Part shown: positions 8,656 to 17,950 of the stretch, piece after piece | Position numbering within the stretch: position 1 is the stretch's first letter | Layout: every line of letters begins with the position of its first letter | Assembly: GCF_900101495.1 (NCBI RefSeq) | Contig: NZ_FMUS01000002.1 | Coordinates: forward strand, 1-64,000 | Direction: 5' to 3' | Length of the DNA stretch: 64,000 nucleotides | From: Alkaliphilus peptidifermentans DSM 18978 | Lineage (GTDB): Bacteria > Bacillota > Clostridia > Peptostreptococcales > Natronincolaceae | Translations under genes and position numbers: made by a program | Notes under the pieces: model-generated | The model's database searches: none | Seen by the model: only the letters and a program-made list of their open reading frames with translations | Told to the model about the DNA's origin: nothing

Positions 8656-8943
8656 CTATCTATAATTATCAATAATGTCTAATAAATCTGCAATTAATCT
8701 ACCAATAAGGGGTAAATTTACCCATCCTTGCATCATATAAATTAATACCCCAACTAATATGGTAAAACCAATGCCCATACCAAAGCCGCGAATTAAGCCT
8801 AAAATAAAATTCATAAATATTAATCTGCCTGGCCGATTAATCATCATTACATATTCTGCAACCCTCATGTTATCCATTTTTCTTGAAAGACCTTCTATTA
8901 TATTTTTATTTTTTTCTTCCTCTTTTTTATTATTATCCTTCAT
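8656..8943 (-). CDS. DUF5665 small membrane protein
   Basis: A 95-residue protein with a charged, Lys/Glu-rich N-terminus (about 1-30), then one or two hydrophobic segments (about 45-72, GLIRGFGMGIGFTILVGVLIY). It matches what is known of the DUF5665 family, which has no established function. It is close to the DksA-like gene and probably co-transcribed. Confidence 0.7.
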   Translation of the reverse strand: MKDNNKKEEEKNKNIIEGLSRKMDNMRVAEYVMMINRPGRLIFMNFILGLIRGFGMGIGFTILVGVLIYMMQGWVNLPLIGRLIADLLDIIDNYR

Positions 8944-9020
8944 TTTGATCCTCCACTCTCAAAACTATTTTTCCCTTTTTAAGTGTTTTATAAGTATTTT
9001 TGAGGAAATCTTTTTATGGA

Positions 9021-9065
9021 TAAAAAAGCAATAAGGATTTGACAATTGCCAAATCCTTATTGCTT
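9021..9065 (-). terminator. Intrinsic terminator after aroF
   Basis: Stem AAGCAATAAGGATTTG (from 9027) / CAAATCCTTATTGCTT (9050-9065), loop about 8 bases. On the minus strand it is followed by T6. It ends the mtnN-aroF unit. Confidence 0.85.
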
Positions 9066-9076
9066 ATTTTATTTTA

Positions 9077-9096
9077 GGCCGACAGAGTCGTCGGCC
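9077..9096. repeat. Short palindrome with GACAGAGTC core
   Basis: GGCCGAC-AGAGTC-GTCGGCC. A related copy lies at 21,038-21,056 (GGAC-AGAGTC-GTCC). Both sit between an operon terminator and a stretch of short tandem repeats. Confidence 0.5.
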
Positions 9097-9134
9097 ACTA
9101 CATCAAATATCTCTTTTCTTTTCTCTTTAATATT

Positions 9135-9169
9135 TCATTCTTTCATTACTCATTATTCATTACTAATTG
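9135..9169. repeat. Heptamer-type tandem repeat (CATTACT/CATTATT) running into aroF 3' end
   Basis: Degenerate 7-bp units CATTACT, CATTATT, CATTACT. The array extends across the aroF stop codon (9146), so the last residues of AroF (VMNNE) are encoded by repeat sequence. Confidence 0.55.
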
Positions 9170-9976
9170 TTTTTTTAAGTACTCATGTAACCTTCTTACA
9201 CTCTTCATCAGATGGTTAAATTCTTCAAAGTGTAGTGATTGCTTCCCATCAGACAAAGCATGCTGAGGTTTAGGGTGTATTTCCACCATTATACCATGGG
9301 CGCCGGCTGCGATTGAAGCCAACGACATTGGGGCTATAAGCTCTTTTATACCTGTACCATGGCTGGGGTCGACTATAATTGGTAGAGATGACAGCTGTCT
9401 GACCAGAGGTACCACTGATAAATCCAAGGTATTTCTTGTATAGGTTTCAAAGGTGCGAATACCCCTTTCACAAAGTATAATTTCCTCATTACCCTCAGAT
9501 GCTATATATTCTGCAGCCATCAACCATTCTTCAATGGAAGCAGCCATCCCTCTTTTCAGCATTATTGGTTTTTTGATCTTACCAATCTCCCTTAATAAGC
9601 TAAAGTTTTGCATATTTCTAGAACCAATTTGAATAATGTCTACATATTGGCAAACCATTTCCACCTCTCTTGTATCCATAACCTCTGATACAATGGGCAT
9701 ATCATATTTTTCTCCTGCTTCCTTTAAAAGCTTCAGTCCTTCTTCACCAAGTCCCTGAAATGAATAAGGTGATGTTCGGGGTTTAAAGGCTCCACCTCGT
9801 AATATTTGTCCACCAAAGGTCTTTACAGCTTCAGCAGTTTCCATAATTTGTTGTCTATTCTCAACAGCACAGGGCCCTGCAAAAACTACAAGAGCATCTC
9901 CACCCACTTCAACATTTTTTATCTTTATCTTTTTTTTATCTTCTTTATGCTTCTTATTAATTATCTTAAGTTCCAT
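9146..9976 (-). CDS. aroF: 3-deoxy-7-phosphoheptulonate (DAHP) synthase
   Basis: A 276-residue type I-beta DAHP synthase without a chorismate mutase domain. It condenses phosphoenolpyruvate with erythrose 4-phosphate, the first step of aromatic amino acid synthesis. Recognisable blocks are VFAGPCAVE (metal-binding Cys), [16 protein letters not shown], the KRGMAAS lysine region, [10 protein letters not shown] and DPSHGTG. It lies 11 bp downstream of mtnN. The C-terminal five residues are encoded by a tandem repeat that spans the stop codon, suggesting the natural terminus has been replaced. Confidence 0.95.
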   Translation of the reverse strand: MELKIINKKHKEDKKKIKIKNVEVGGDALVVFAGPCAVENRQQIMETAEAVKTFGGQILRGGAFKPRTSPYSFQGLGEEGLKLLKEAGEKYDMPIVSEVMDTREVEMVCQYVDIIQIGSRNMQNFSLLREIGKIKKPIMLKRGMAASIEEWLMAAEYIASEGNEEIILCERGIRTFETYTRNTLDLSVVPLVRQLSSLPIIVDPSHGTGIKELIAPMSLASIAAGAHGIMVEIHPKPQHALSDGKQSLHFEEFNHLMKSVRRLHEYLKKQLVMNNE

Positions 9977-9987
9977 TCCTACTCCTC

Positions 9988-10689
9988 TTAGTTCATCTGT
10001 CTTAGCATATTCTTTACTATTTCCTTTGAATTAATTGCTGCCTCATCAACAAACTCATTAAAATTATCATGGGCAGAACCATCTGCCTTATCTGACATAG
10101 CTCTAATAATTACAAAGGGAACACTATTAACGTAAGCTGTATGACCAATTGCAGCTCCCTCCATCTCAGTACAAAAGCCCTTAAAATTATTCCATAGCTT
10201 ATCCTTTAGTTGTGCACTACTAACAAATACATCACCAGAAATAATTCGTCCCTTATAAGCCTTACTATTCTTTAGTACTTTTTCTGCTGCATTATATGCC
10301 TTATTAAGCAGTTCCTCTGAAGCAGAAAAAACTGAAGTTTCCATTCTTGGAATTTCTCCTAAAGGGTAGCCAAAGCCTGTAACATCAAAGTCATGCTGCT
10401 GTACATCTGTTGATACAACCACATCTAATACATCTAGTTCTTCATGAATTGCCCCTGCTACACCTGTGTTAATTACCATTGAAACCCCAAGCTCACTAAT
10501 TAATACCTGAGTGCATATTGCAGCATTCACTTTGCCTATTCCACATCTTACTAATACTATAGACTGATTTTCTAATACACCAATGAAGAATTCCATATTT
10601 GCAATTTGTTTAATTTCATGAATATTCATTTCTTCCTTTAATAATTGGATTTCTTCATCCATAGCACCAATAATACCAATTCTCTTCAT
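9988..10689 (-). CDS. mtnN: 5'-methylthioadenosine/S-adenosylhomocysteine nucleosidase
   Basis: A 233-residue MTA/SAH nucleosidase. It starts with [10 protein letters not shown], has [10 protein letters not shown] (about 95-104), the substrate-binding [13 protein letters not shown] loop and the catalytic Asp in [10 protein letters not shown]. It cleaves adenine from methylthioadenosine and S-adenosylhomocysteine, clearing SAM by-products. It is first in a two-gene unit with aroF. No SAM riboswitch was seen in the 180 bp upstream. Confidence 0.95.
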   Translation of the reverse strand: MKRIGIIGAMDEEIQLLKEEMNIHEIKQIANMEFFIGVLENQSIVLVRCGIGKVNAAICTQVLISELGVSMVINTGVAGAIHEELDVLDVVVSTDVQQHDFDVTGFGYPLGEIPRMETSVFSASEELLNKAYNAAEKVLKNSKAYKGRIISGDVFVSSAQLKDKLWNNFKGFCTEMEGAAIGHTAYVNSVPFVIIRAMSDKADGSAHDNFNEFVDEAAINSKEIVKNMLRQMN

Positions 10690-10833
10690 ATGTTTCTCCT
10701 CCTTTTATAATACCCTATTTTTTATATTCACTCTCATATATTATGTAAATACTGCTTGTATCCTAACATGAATAACATCATGACTATTATACAATAATTC
10801 TATAAAAATTATAAGCTATTCTTTTAAATGCAA

Positions 10834-10862
10834 AATCTCGTCCTACCATATCAGACGAGATT
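10834..10862 (-). terminator. Intrinsic terminator after divIVA
   Basis: Stem AATCTCGTC (10834-10842) / GACGAGATT (10854-10862), 7 bp beyond the divIVA stop codon. On the minus strand it is followed by TTGCATTT, a modest T tract. Confidence 0.7.
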
Positions 10863-10868
10863 CATTAT

Positions 10869-11330
10869 TTATTCATCGTTATCTATGTATTCACAATCAT
10901 TTAATACAGCATCTAGCTGTGCTTGAAGCAAGGTTTTGTACCTGGTTTTAAATATATGCATTTGCTTCTTAACTTCATTATACTGTCCGTTTATTTCTGC
11001 TGTCTCTTTATGGGCATTTGCAATAATTTCCTTTGCTCTATTCTCAGCTTCTTGAATAATTAGTTCTGATTTTTTTAGTGCATTAGCCCTTAAATCCTCT
11101 GCTGCATTCTGTGCCACCACTAAGGTATTCTTCAGCGTCTCTTCAATAGTTTTGTACTGCTCAATTTTTTGACTTACCTTTTCAACATTTTCCTTTAATT
11201 CACTGTTTTCCTTATATAATTTTTCGTAATCGATCATTAATTGATCTAAAAATTCATCAACCTCGTCTTCCTTATAGCCACGTAAACCTTTTTTAAACTC
11301 CTTATTTTGAATATCTAAAGGCGTTAACAT
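10869..11330 (-). CDS. divIVA: DivIVA-domain cell division/polarity protein
   Basis: A 153-residue protein with the DivIVA N-terminal membrane-binding domain (MLTPLDIQNKEFKKGLRGYKEDEVDEFLD region, about 1-30), followed by a long coiled coil (about 30-140). DivIVA binds negatively curved membrane at the septum and poles and recruits division or sporulation factors. It is the last gene of the conserved ylmE-sepF-yggT-ylmH-divIVA run of Firmicutes and is preceded by ylmH with a 15-bp gap. Confidence 0.93.
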   Translation of the reverse strand: MLTPLDIQNKEFKKGLRGYKEDEVDEFLDQLMIDYEKLYKENSELKENVEKVSQKIEQYKTIEETLKNTLVVAQNAAEDLRANALKKSELIIQEAENRAKEIIANAHKETAEINGQYNEVKKQMHIFKTRYKTLLQAQLDAVLNDCEYIDNDE

Positions 11331-11345
11331 ATGACACCTCCTGAA

Positions 11346-12149
11346 TTATAATGGTTTTTTAAAAGATAGCTTTATTCTATCAGACCTTGTCCTACCACCG
11401 ACTTCAGTAATATATACCCTTCCTTTACCTCTAACAGAAATTACATCGTCACACTTTATTTCATAGCCACTCTTTTTAATGATTTCCCAATTAACACTCA
11501 CTAATTCTTTATTTATAATACTCTGCGCCACAGATCTTGATAGATTGTAGGCAGAACCCAATACTGCATCTAGCCTAAGGGAAGAGACATTCCCACTATA
11601 CTCCTTGTAATCTAACCTTGGAACTAGTATATCATTATATGTTATTTCTTTGGTATTAACTCTACAATTTCCAACTTGATCAAGATTAAATAATATATAG
11701 TCCTTAAGATCCTCTTTTATGATGATTTGGCATACCTGCTGATTCGAGCCATCATCATGAACAAGAATATCACCTAATTTTTCCCGTTTTATCCCTAATC
11801 CTAGTATTGCTCCAAGATAATCTCTATGAGTACATTTGTTAAAGTGTGCACTACCCACAACCTCTATAGGAGCAATAGGTACATTTATTGATTCAGCCTC
11901 CATATAGTCTGGGAATATTGTAATTACCCTTCTTTCTGCTCCATCATAACCTCCATTAAAGATATAATTTATACCTTTTATACCTACTAAAATATTGATA
12001 ATGGCTTTTCCATGATATGGGGTCAGAAAGTCAGTGGTACGAATAATGTGCTTATCTATAACGCTATTTACTTGATCAATTACCTTGACTGCAATTTGCT
12101 GTAATTCAATATCCTGAATATGCTGTGTATATCTTAGCTTGTCAATCAA
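11346..12149 (-). CDS. ylmH: YlmH-family S4-domain RNA-binding protein
   Basis: A 267-residue protein with an N-terminal YlmH domain (AERRVITIFPDYM, HRDYLGAILGLGIKREKLGDI) and a C-terminal S4 RNA-binding domain (about 188-250, RLDAVLGSAYNLSRSVAQ). Homologues bind ribosomes, and Bacillus YlmH is linked to rescue of stalled 50S-peptidyl-tRNA complexes. It sits between yggT and divIVA, as in many Gram-positive division clusters. Confidence 0.92.
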   Translation of the reverse strand: MIDKLRYTQHIQDIELQQIAVKVIDQVNSVIDKHIIRTTDFLTPYHGKAIINILVGIKGINYIFNGGYDGAERRVITIFPDYMEAESINVPIAPIEVVGSAHFNKCTHRDYLGAILGLGIKREKLGDILVHDDGSNQQVCQIIIKEDLKDYILFNLDQVGNCRVNTKEITYNDILVPRLDYKEYSGNVSSLRLDAVLGSAYNLSRSVAQSIINKELVSVNWEIIKKSGYEIKCDDVISVRGKGRVYITEVGGRTRSDRIKLSFKKPL

Positions 12150-12165
12150 TCACGACACAACCTTT

Positions 12166-12441
12166 TTATAAGAATCTCAAAAGTACATTATAGAATAAAA
12201 AATTCAAAACAAAGATTGCAAGGATTGGTGAGAAATCTAACATTCCGCTGTATCCAAAGACATTATATATTAGATGCCTAATGGGTGATAAAACTGGTTC
12301 AGTTACGGTAAAAATAAATTGAACTATTGGGTTCCTTGGGCTTGGGTTAATCCAAGTCATTAATACCCTCACAAGTATTAAAAGGTTTACCAGTCTGATT
12401 AAATAATGTAATGCATAAATAATATCCAAACGAGAAAACAA
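12166..12441 (-). CDS. ylmG: YggT-family membrane protein (YlmG)
   Basis: A 91-residue protein with two membrane segments (about 8-30 and 68-90) and the family signature LMTWINPSPRNPIVQF. YggT/YlmG proteins are conserved next to sepF and implicated in division or, in plastids, nucleoid organisation; the exact role is unresolved. Confidence 0.88.
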   Translation of the reverse strand: MFSRLDIIYALHYLIRLVNLLILVRVLMTWINPSPRNPIVQFIFTVTEPVLSPIRHLIYNVFGYSGMLDFSPILAIFVLNFLFYNVLLRFL

Positions 12442-12458
12442 GTTATCACTCCTCTATT

Positions 12459-12899
12459 CTATTTCTGCCAAGGAAAAACTCCCTTGTTTTTTAATTCATC
12501 CTTAATATTTCCTGCTATATCAACATTATTCGGTGCTAGGATAAAAATTCCATGTGAAACCTTTTGAATATTTCCATCTAAAGCATATATGGCACCATTT
12601 AAGAAGTCAAAAAATTTCCTAGCCAGCTCAGGTTCTATATTTTCTAAATTTATAATTACAGGCTTTCTACTTTTTAAATTATCTACTATGCTTGGTGCTT
12701 CGTCAAAGCTACTTGGTTCGTATATTACTACCTTCATTTGACTTTTAGTATGAATATTAACTACCTTATTTTTCTTATTACTATTCATGGTATGTAGCTC
12801 TTCTTGTTCTATTTCCACCTCTTCATTTAACTCATCTTCCTCTTCAAAAACATCCAAGCCAATAAAATACTTCACCTTATCCATTATTTTCCCTGACAT
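12459..12899 (-). CDS. sepF: Cell division protein SepF
   Basis: A 146-residue protein. The N-terminal amphipathic membrane-targeting helix (SGKIMDKVKYFIGLDVFEEED) is followed by an acidic linker and the SepF/DUF552 domain (about 55-140), with IINLENIEPELARKFFDFLNGA and FILAPNNVDI. SepF anchors FtsZ to the membrane and forms rings at the septum. It is located between ylmE and yggT, as in Bacillus. Confidence 0.94.
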   Translation of the reverse strand: MSGKIMDKVKYFIGLDVFEEEDELNEEVEIEQEELHTMNSNKKNKVVNIHTKSQMKVVIYEPSSFDEAPSIVDNLKSRKPVIINLENIEPELARKFFDFLNGAIYALDGNIQKVSHGIFILAPNNVDIAGNIKDELKNKGVFPWQK

Positions 12900-12925
12900 A
12901 TTTATAAACCTCCTCTAATTTTATA

Positions 12926-13597
12926 TTATGAGAAAATAGCACTTCCTACTCGAATAATATTGGCACCTTCCTCCAATGCAACCTTGTAATCATTAGACAT
13001 GCCCATCGATAAATAATCCATATGTACCTTCTGGAAAGGCATCAACTTAATTTCTTCCGACAGCTCCTTAAGACCTCTAAAATATTTTCTAACGTCTTCT
13101 GAATCTTCTACATAGGGTGCCATAGTCATAAGCCCAACTATCTTTACATAACTAAGCTTATCAAGCTTTTCTAGTAATGGCTTAACCTCTTTAGGGGCAA
13201 GGCCATACTTTGATTCTTCTCCTGATATATTAACTTCAACTAAGCAATTTATCTCTCTTTCAATTTTACCAGCCCTTTTTTCTATTTCTAAAGCCAATTC
13301 ATAGGAATCCAGAGAATGAATTAAGTCGACCTTATCAACTATATATTTAACCTTATTTTTTTGAAGATGCCCTATTAAATGCCACTTAACCTGCCCTCCA
13401 AGAATATCATATTTTTTTAATAGCTCTTGTACTCGATTCTCACCGATGTCAGTTACTCCTAAGTTAATGGCCTCTTGAATTTCATCTGATGATACTGTTT
13501 TTGTAACCGCAACTAGTGTTACATTTTTATCTAATGCTTTAGAAACAGAAGATTGTATATCAGCATTTATTCTTTCCAAATTGGTTTTAATATTCAA
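12926..13597 (-). CDS. ylmE: YggS/YlmE-family PLP homeostasis protein
   Basis: A 223-residue PLP-binding protein of the alanine-racemase-like fold. The PLP lysine is in VAVTKTV (about residue 32), with the family blocks DIGENRVQEL and KWHLIGHLQKNK and the C-terminal phosphate-binding VALEEGANIIRVGSAIF. The family buffers pyridoxal phosphate and affects amino acid pools. It is the first gene of the sepF run. Confidence 0.94.
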   Translation of the reverse strand: MNIKTNLERINADIQSSVSKALDKNVTLVAVTKTVSSDEIQEAINLGVTDIGENRVQELLKKYDILGGQVKWHLIGHLQKNKVKYIVDKVDLIHSLDSYELALEIEKRAGKIEREINCLVEVNISGEESKYGLAPKEVKPLLEKLDKLSYVKIVGLMTMAPYVEDSEDVRKYFRGLKELSEEIKLMPFQKVHMDYLSMGMSNDYKVALEEGANIIRVGSAIFS

Positions 13598-13614
13598 AGA
13601 ATAACAACCTCCTT

Positions 13615-14904
13615 TTATCGAATTTTTTGTCCATCTATTGCCTTATCTCCAATCAATAGAATTTCATCATACATATTAATGGTATTTACTCTTTTGGTTT
13701 CATTTGATTCTTTATTTACCTCTTGAAAAGTACCATTATGAACTACTGAGAACTCGTGATTTTTTCCCTTTACTTGAATTGGAATAAATCTTACGAATCC
13801 GTTTACATCTATTCTATAAACACCTTCTCTACCCTCTATATTTACTATAGCAGAATTCGGAATAATAACACCTTCATAATGCTGTGTTATTAAGTCGATT
13901 TGCATTGTTCTTTCATCAAGGTAACCTTCCATCGCCTCTGAAAGATCAAATATCGCAATACCACCTTCATCCTCTAAAACAGTTTTTCTTAGGACAGCTT
14001 TATATAGTCTCTCATCTTCATGTTTTCTAAAATAATACTGCCGTCCTTCTACCAAATTCTCTAATTGTTCTGTTTCAAGCTGACAGAAGATACTCCAGCG
14101 ATGATTAGTAACCATCCGAATAACAGGCGTACCCATTTTAATATCTTCTTCCTCTATATCTAGCTTAGCCTTTTTAAACAGTTCTAAATCCGATATAGAT
14201 ATTTTTTCAATAGATTTAAGGGTGATTAAGTCCTCAAGCCCATCACTACCAAATGCAACAAAACCAGCTGAATTACTATATATAACCTGCAGGTCCGACT
14301 TTACTCTTTCCTCAAGTGCTCTTTTCTCTTCTAACAGTTGATTTAGATTTCTACCTGAGAAGCTATCTTCTCCTGCAATAATATTTTTCTTTTCAGCTAA
14401 CTCCTGTAGGATGCTTTCATATTTCGATACATTGCTATATGTGCCCTCATCGATTTCTTTCTGTAAAAGCTTCATAATTGTTTTAATATCTTTTTCAATG
14501 TTATCAATATCTTTATTAAATATAGAACCTTCCTCTTGCTTACTTTGAATATTCTTTATCCTCAAATTTACTATTTCTAATTCTTCTACAGTTTTTTCAT
14601 CTAAATTTTCTAAATATACCTCTGCGAGCTTTTGACCCTTAGCAACCTTTTCTCCTGAAGTGACAAAGTATCTTACTTCACCTTCTCCAAAGCTTGTATA
14701 AATCTTTTCTTCACGAGCTAAAATTCCTGTTATGGGGATAATTTCCTCTATTGTACCATATTCAGTTACATATGTTTGATAGCTAGATGACCCAATAGTT
14801 GGAAAAAACCTTGACAAAAAATACAAAGAAATTATTGAAATTATTACTATTCTAAACAATACCTTTTTTATTTTTTTCTGTTTCTTCTTCTGCAACAATA
14901 CCAC
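13615..14904 (-). CDS. HlyD-like membrane-anchored adaptor protein
   Basis: A 429-residue protein with a basic N-terminus and one membrane anchor (about 17-35). It then shows a HlyD/biotinyl-lipoyl-like domain (GEVRYFVTSGEKVAKGQKLAEVYLE, about 70-95), a long helical coiled coil (about 100-210) and beta-rich C-terminal repeats. Clostridia often carry such a gene directly before ylmE in the division region. No ABC or RND partner lies beside it, so a transport role is uncertain. It lies 17 bp upstream of ylmE. Confidence 0.75.
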   Translation of the reverse strand: MVLLQKKKQKKIKKVLFRIVIISIISLYFLSRFFPTIGSSSYQTYVTEYGTIEEIIPITGILAREEKIYTSFGEGEVRYFVTSGEKVAKGQKLAEVYLENLDEKTVEELEIVNLRIKNIQSKQEEGSIFNKDIDNIEKDIKTIMKLLQKEIDEGTYSNVSKYESILQELAEKKNIIAGEDSFSGRNLNQLLEEKRALEERVKSDLQVIYSNSAGFVAFGSDGLEDLITLKSIEKISISDLELFKKAKLDIEEEDIKMGTPVIRMVTNHRWSIFCQLETEQLENLVEGRQYYFRKHEDERLYKAVLRKTVLEDEGGIAIFDLSEAMEGYLDERTMQIDLITQHYEGVIIPNSAIVNIEGREGVYRIDVNGFVRFIPIQVKGKNHEFSVVHNGTFQEVNKESNETKRVNTINMYDEILLIGDKAIDGQKIR

Positions 14905-15003
14905 CTGCCAAATTTACTCTGTATAATAATTCTTCATATACTGCAAAAGTCCTTCATCTAATAATCATAATTTATAATACTTCAGTACTAAAAGATGTAA
15001 ATA

Positions 15004-15028
15004 AATAAAAGCCCCTTAAAGAGGCTTT
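15004..15028 (-). terminator. Intrinsic terminator
   Basis: On the minus strand AAAGCCTC-TTTAA-GGGGCTTT, followed by TTATTTATTT. It ends the short hypothetical gene that stops at 15,029. Confidence 0.75.
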
Positions 15029-15409
15029 CTAAAAGTAATTGAAGAATTTTCCATATCGACTAATTATCTTCAACTTTTTTATTGAATTGACCTTTAGGTT
15101 TTTAACACCCTGGGGGCTTATAATGGATATACTATTTTCTTTTTTTATTACACCCAGTACAGTGCCCTTAATTCTTGCAGAATTCTCTAGTAAAACCTTT
15201 ACCTCATCTCCTGCCATAATTTCGATTGTCCCCAGCATAAAATGTTTAATATCTACTCTGTTGAGGTCTTCAGGTTCTAGATTTTTATAATCCAGAAAAA
15301 TGATTTGATTACTTAAATAGTACTTCTCTTTGATTACAGTAAAAGCATAACCCAATAGAAACAAGGCAAAAAGTGTATATGCAATTAGCAGTAAGCTATC
15401 TATTATCAC
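15029..15409 (-). CDS. Hypothetical membrane-anchored protein, 126 aa
   Basis: Not recognised. One N-terminal membrane segment (about 3-25, SLLLIAYTLFALFLLGYAF) is followed by about 100 residues of mixed beta structure (GTIEIMAGDEVKVLLENSARIKG), which could be a small SH3-like or KOW-like barrel. It is followed by a clear terminator, so it is probably expressed. No function is proposed. Confidence 0.65.
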   Translation of the reverse strand: MIIDSLLLIAYTLFALFLLGYAFTVIKEKYYLSNQIIFLDYKNLEPEDLNRVDIKHFMLGTIEIMAGDEVKVLLENSARIKGTVLGVIKKENSISIISPQGVKNLKVNSIKKLKIISRYGKFFNYF

Positions 15410-15507
15410 AAAATCACATCCTTACCATGATGTTTTATACTGATTAAGTGAGCTACAAGTATATTATATCATATTTTTGCAATACTCAAAATATAATAAA
15501 CCTAAAA

Positions 15508-15678
15508 TTAATGGATTTCTACTAAAAGTGCTAATAATCCAAAAAAACACCCTATAAGCAATGAAAATACCAACACTGATTGAAATATTTCTATAATAGA
15601 ATAACAATTTACTGATTGAGCTAGAATATTTAGTTCATTACTATCATATCTGATCCTACCCTTATTAACCCTTTGCAT
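15508..15678 (-). CDS. Small single-pass membrane protein, 56 aa
   Basis: An ORF starting MQRVNKGRIRYDSNEL, with one hydrophobic segment at about 33-53 (SVLVFSLLIGCFFGLLALLV). AAAGGA lies 8 bp before the chosen ATG. Two further in-frame ATGs lie just upstream, inside the ribosome-binding region. It follows the direction of its neighbours and fills an otherwise empty gap. No known family was recognised. Confidence 0.45.
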   Translation of the reverse strand: MQRVNKGRIRYDSNELNILAQSVNCYSIIEIFQSVLVFSLLIGCFFGLLALLVEIH

Positions 15679-15742
15679 AAGCATCATCCTTTGGCAATAA
15701 CAGTTAGTCTATCAATAATATTATATTAGCAATGGACAAGGA

Positions 15743-16657
15743 TTATTCTTGCTCTTTTAAATGTTCCATATTAACAACTTTATTTGCTTGCTCTTTACTA
15801 TCCTGTACCAACAGAACTGCTGTCAAAACAAGTAATATGCCAATAAACTGCCAAAGAGCAAGGGATTCCTTGAAGTATAATACTCCTACTAAGGTAGCCA
15901 CTACAGGCTCAACTGTAGCCGTAATAGATGCCCTGCTGGGCTCTATCTGTGATAGCCCTTTGGTATAAAATATATAGGCAAGGGCTGTAGGAATAAGTCC
16001 TAGCCCTATAACATATAACCAACTAATTCCTTCATTAAATTCTGCAGTCATTCTCCATAATCCACTAAAAGGAAAGATAGCTATACTAGCAAGAAGAAAG
16101 GTATATGTAGTGGTTGTTAGAGTAGAATACTTATTTAGAGCTGCTTTTCCAAAAATACTATAGAGGGCATATCCAAAGCCTGAGCCTAACCCCACCACAA
16201 GCCCATATAAAGAAATATTTTCTCCTGGAGTATATCCTATAACCAAAATAATCCCTATTAATGTAACCAGTAAAGAAAACAGTTTCTTTTTGGTAAAATA
16301 CTCTTTAAATATAATACGAGAAAGTATTGTAACAAAGGCAGGTGCAGTATAGAGTAAAATTACAGCTATTGTCAGAGAGGTTTCTTCCATTGCGGTGAAG
16401 TAGCACCAGCTGAAAAAAACGATACTGAATATTCCTGTGCCTACAAAATATATAGAGTCTTTTAATTTAATAATTAATTGCTTTCTATCCTTAAAGTAAA
16501 CATAGGTTAATAATATTATGGCTGCTGTTAATATCCTTAGGGTAACAATTTGCAGTGCTGAAAATCCAATTTCACTTAACCCTCTGACAAAAATTCCTAT
16601 ATGTCCCCACAAGGCAGCTCCTACTATAATCCATATATATGCAAATTTAATCTTCAT
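15743..16657 (-). CDS. EamA/DMT-superfamily transporter
   Basis: About 304 residues with ten predicted membrane segments arranged as two EamA repeats (about 8-140 and 150-285). The second repeat has GLGLIPTALAYIFYTKGLSQIEPSRAS and ATVEPVVATLVG, as in RhaT/YdcZ-like drug/metabolite exporters. The ATG at 16,657 is preferred because AGAGAGG precedes it and the membrane protein starts there; an upstream extension of 24 residues has no ribosome site. Substrate unknown. Confidence 0.85.
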   Translation of the reverse strand: MKIKFAYIWIIVGAALWGHIGIFVRGLSEIGFSALQIVTLRILTAAIILLTYVYFKDRKQLIIKLKDSIYFVGTGIFSIVFFSWCYFTAMEETSLTIAVILLYTAPAFVTILSRIIFKEYFTKKKLFSLLVTLIGIILVIGYTPGENISLYGLVVGLGSGFGYALYSIFGKAALNKYSTLTTTTYTFLLASIAIFPFSGLWRMTAEFNEGISWLYVIGLGLIPTALAYIFYTKGLSQIEPSRASITATVEPVVATLVGVLYFKESLALWQFIGILLVLTAVLLVQDSKEQANKVVNMEHLKEQE

Positions 16658-16763
16658 GTGATACCTCTCTTTAGCCAGTTTATAATTCTTACCCACTTTT
16701 TTATAAACTGCTATAATAATATAAGACAATATATAATTTAAAAAACTACACTTTATTTATATA

Positions 16764-17747
16764 CTATTTTCTTTCAGTATTTATAATTTCTTTAACAATT
16801 AATAAGTAATCTTCTAAAGTATACAGCTTTTCATCCTTATATTCTAAAAGATAACTCTGCAGATCAACAGCTGTCTGGTTTTCTACGTACCATTCATATG
16901 TTACAACAGAAAATGTGTAATTATGATCTAGGTTTTTATGCTCCAGCTGTGCTACTGCTTTTCCTGACGTTTTTTTTCCTATTAGTCTGACATTATCCAT
17001 ATTTAATAGCATAGTTAGGGCAAAAATTTCTGAGGCAGAGGCACTATCTTCATTTAACAGAATAAATATCTTCTCAAAGGAGCTATTGCTCTTTTCCTTA
17101 GTTATAAAGGATCTTATTTCACCCTTTCCCTCTAAACGAAAGGCTTCAATTCCTTCTGGCAAAAAAAAGTCAACTATACTCAATAATTCCAACAGATTAC
17201 CCCCTACATTATCCCTTAAGTCGATGATTAAAATCCGATGATTATTGTCCATTAGGAGATCACGCAAGATACCCGACACATTTTCCTTGAAGTTATAAAT
17301 TCTCATATAATTGTTATTTAAATCAATAATTCTATTTTCAACAATCCCTCCAGTAGGGGGTTTTGGATTAATTGAAAAATATGTGTATGGATCTCCAGCA
17401 TTTCTTGCCACATCCTTTACAAATAAGTTAAACTGGAGCATTGAGATTGAGTTTTTTTCTAGTAATTTCGCTCTCTTACTTTGATAATATTCTGTTTCAA
17501 AAACATTTTGATGTAAATAGTTATCTTCAAAATAATTAATTAGTTCTACAGCTTCGTGATTCTCTAATCTTCCTCCGGCTAGCAAAGAGCTTAAGGAGCT
17601 GAAAAGTGGAGGTAAAACAAAAGTAAAAATTATAGCTATTACTAGCAAAATACTCAGTATTCTGTAAACACCTTTACTACTGGGCTGATTTATTTCTTCA
17701 TCAAACAGCTCTTCATTAACCTGATTTTCTTCTTCTCTATCCTTCAT
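16764..17747 (-). CDS. S41-family (C-terminal processing) peptidase
   Basis: About 327 residues. An acidic cytoplasmic N-terminus is followed by one membrane anchor (about 28-52) and an extracytoplasmic tail-specific protease domain: LIIDLRDNVGGNLLEL, the catalytic serine in NEDSASASEIFAL, and the lysine region LIGKKTSGKAVAQ. There is no clear PDZ domain, so it is shorter than typical CtpA. The ATG at 17,747 has AGGTG 6 bp upstream. The target is unknown. Confidence 0.82.
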   Translation of the reverse strand: MKDREEENQVNEELFDEEINQPSSKGVYRILSILLVIAIIFTFVLPPLFSSLSSLLAGGRLENHEAVELINYFEDNYLHQNVFETEYYQSKRAKLLEKNSISMLQFNLFVKDVARNAGDPYTYFSINPKPPTGGIVENRIIDLNNNYMRIYNFKENVSGILRDLLMDNNHRILIIDLRDNVGGNLLELLSIVDFFLPEGIEAFRLEGKGEIRSFITKEKSNSSFEKIFILLNEDSASASEIFALTMLLNMDNVRLIGKKTSGKAVAQLEHKNLDHNYTFSVVTYEWYVENQTAVDLQSYLLEYKDEKLYTLEDYLLIVKEIINTERK

Positions 17748-17950
17748 GGTAATCACCTGCCTTCATATCAAGTAACTAATCTCTTATTCTTTATAATACA
17801 TAAAGATTCCTTTAATTTAATACTAACAATATTAAGCATTTTTCTTTTATTTTAAAGCCTTTATTTTAAAGCATAAAATGCTTTTGTTCTTTCTTTATGT
17901 TTATTTAACTGAAATTTAGGTATCAGTTTAATAAAGCAAGGAGGATTATT

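Noticed and set aside
10690-10868. SAM or SAH riboswitch before mtnN
   Set aside because: The sequence is AT-rich and holds only the divIVA terminator hairpin (10,834-10,862), which lies close to divIVA rather than in a leader of mtnN.
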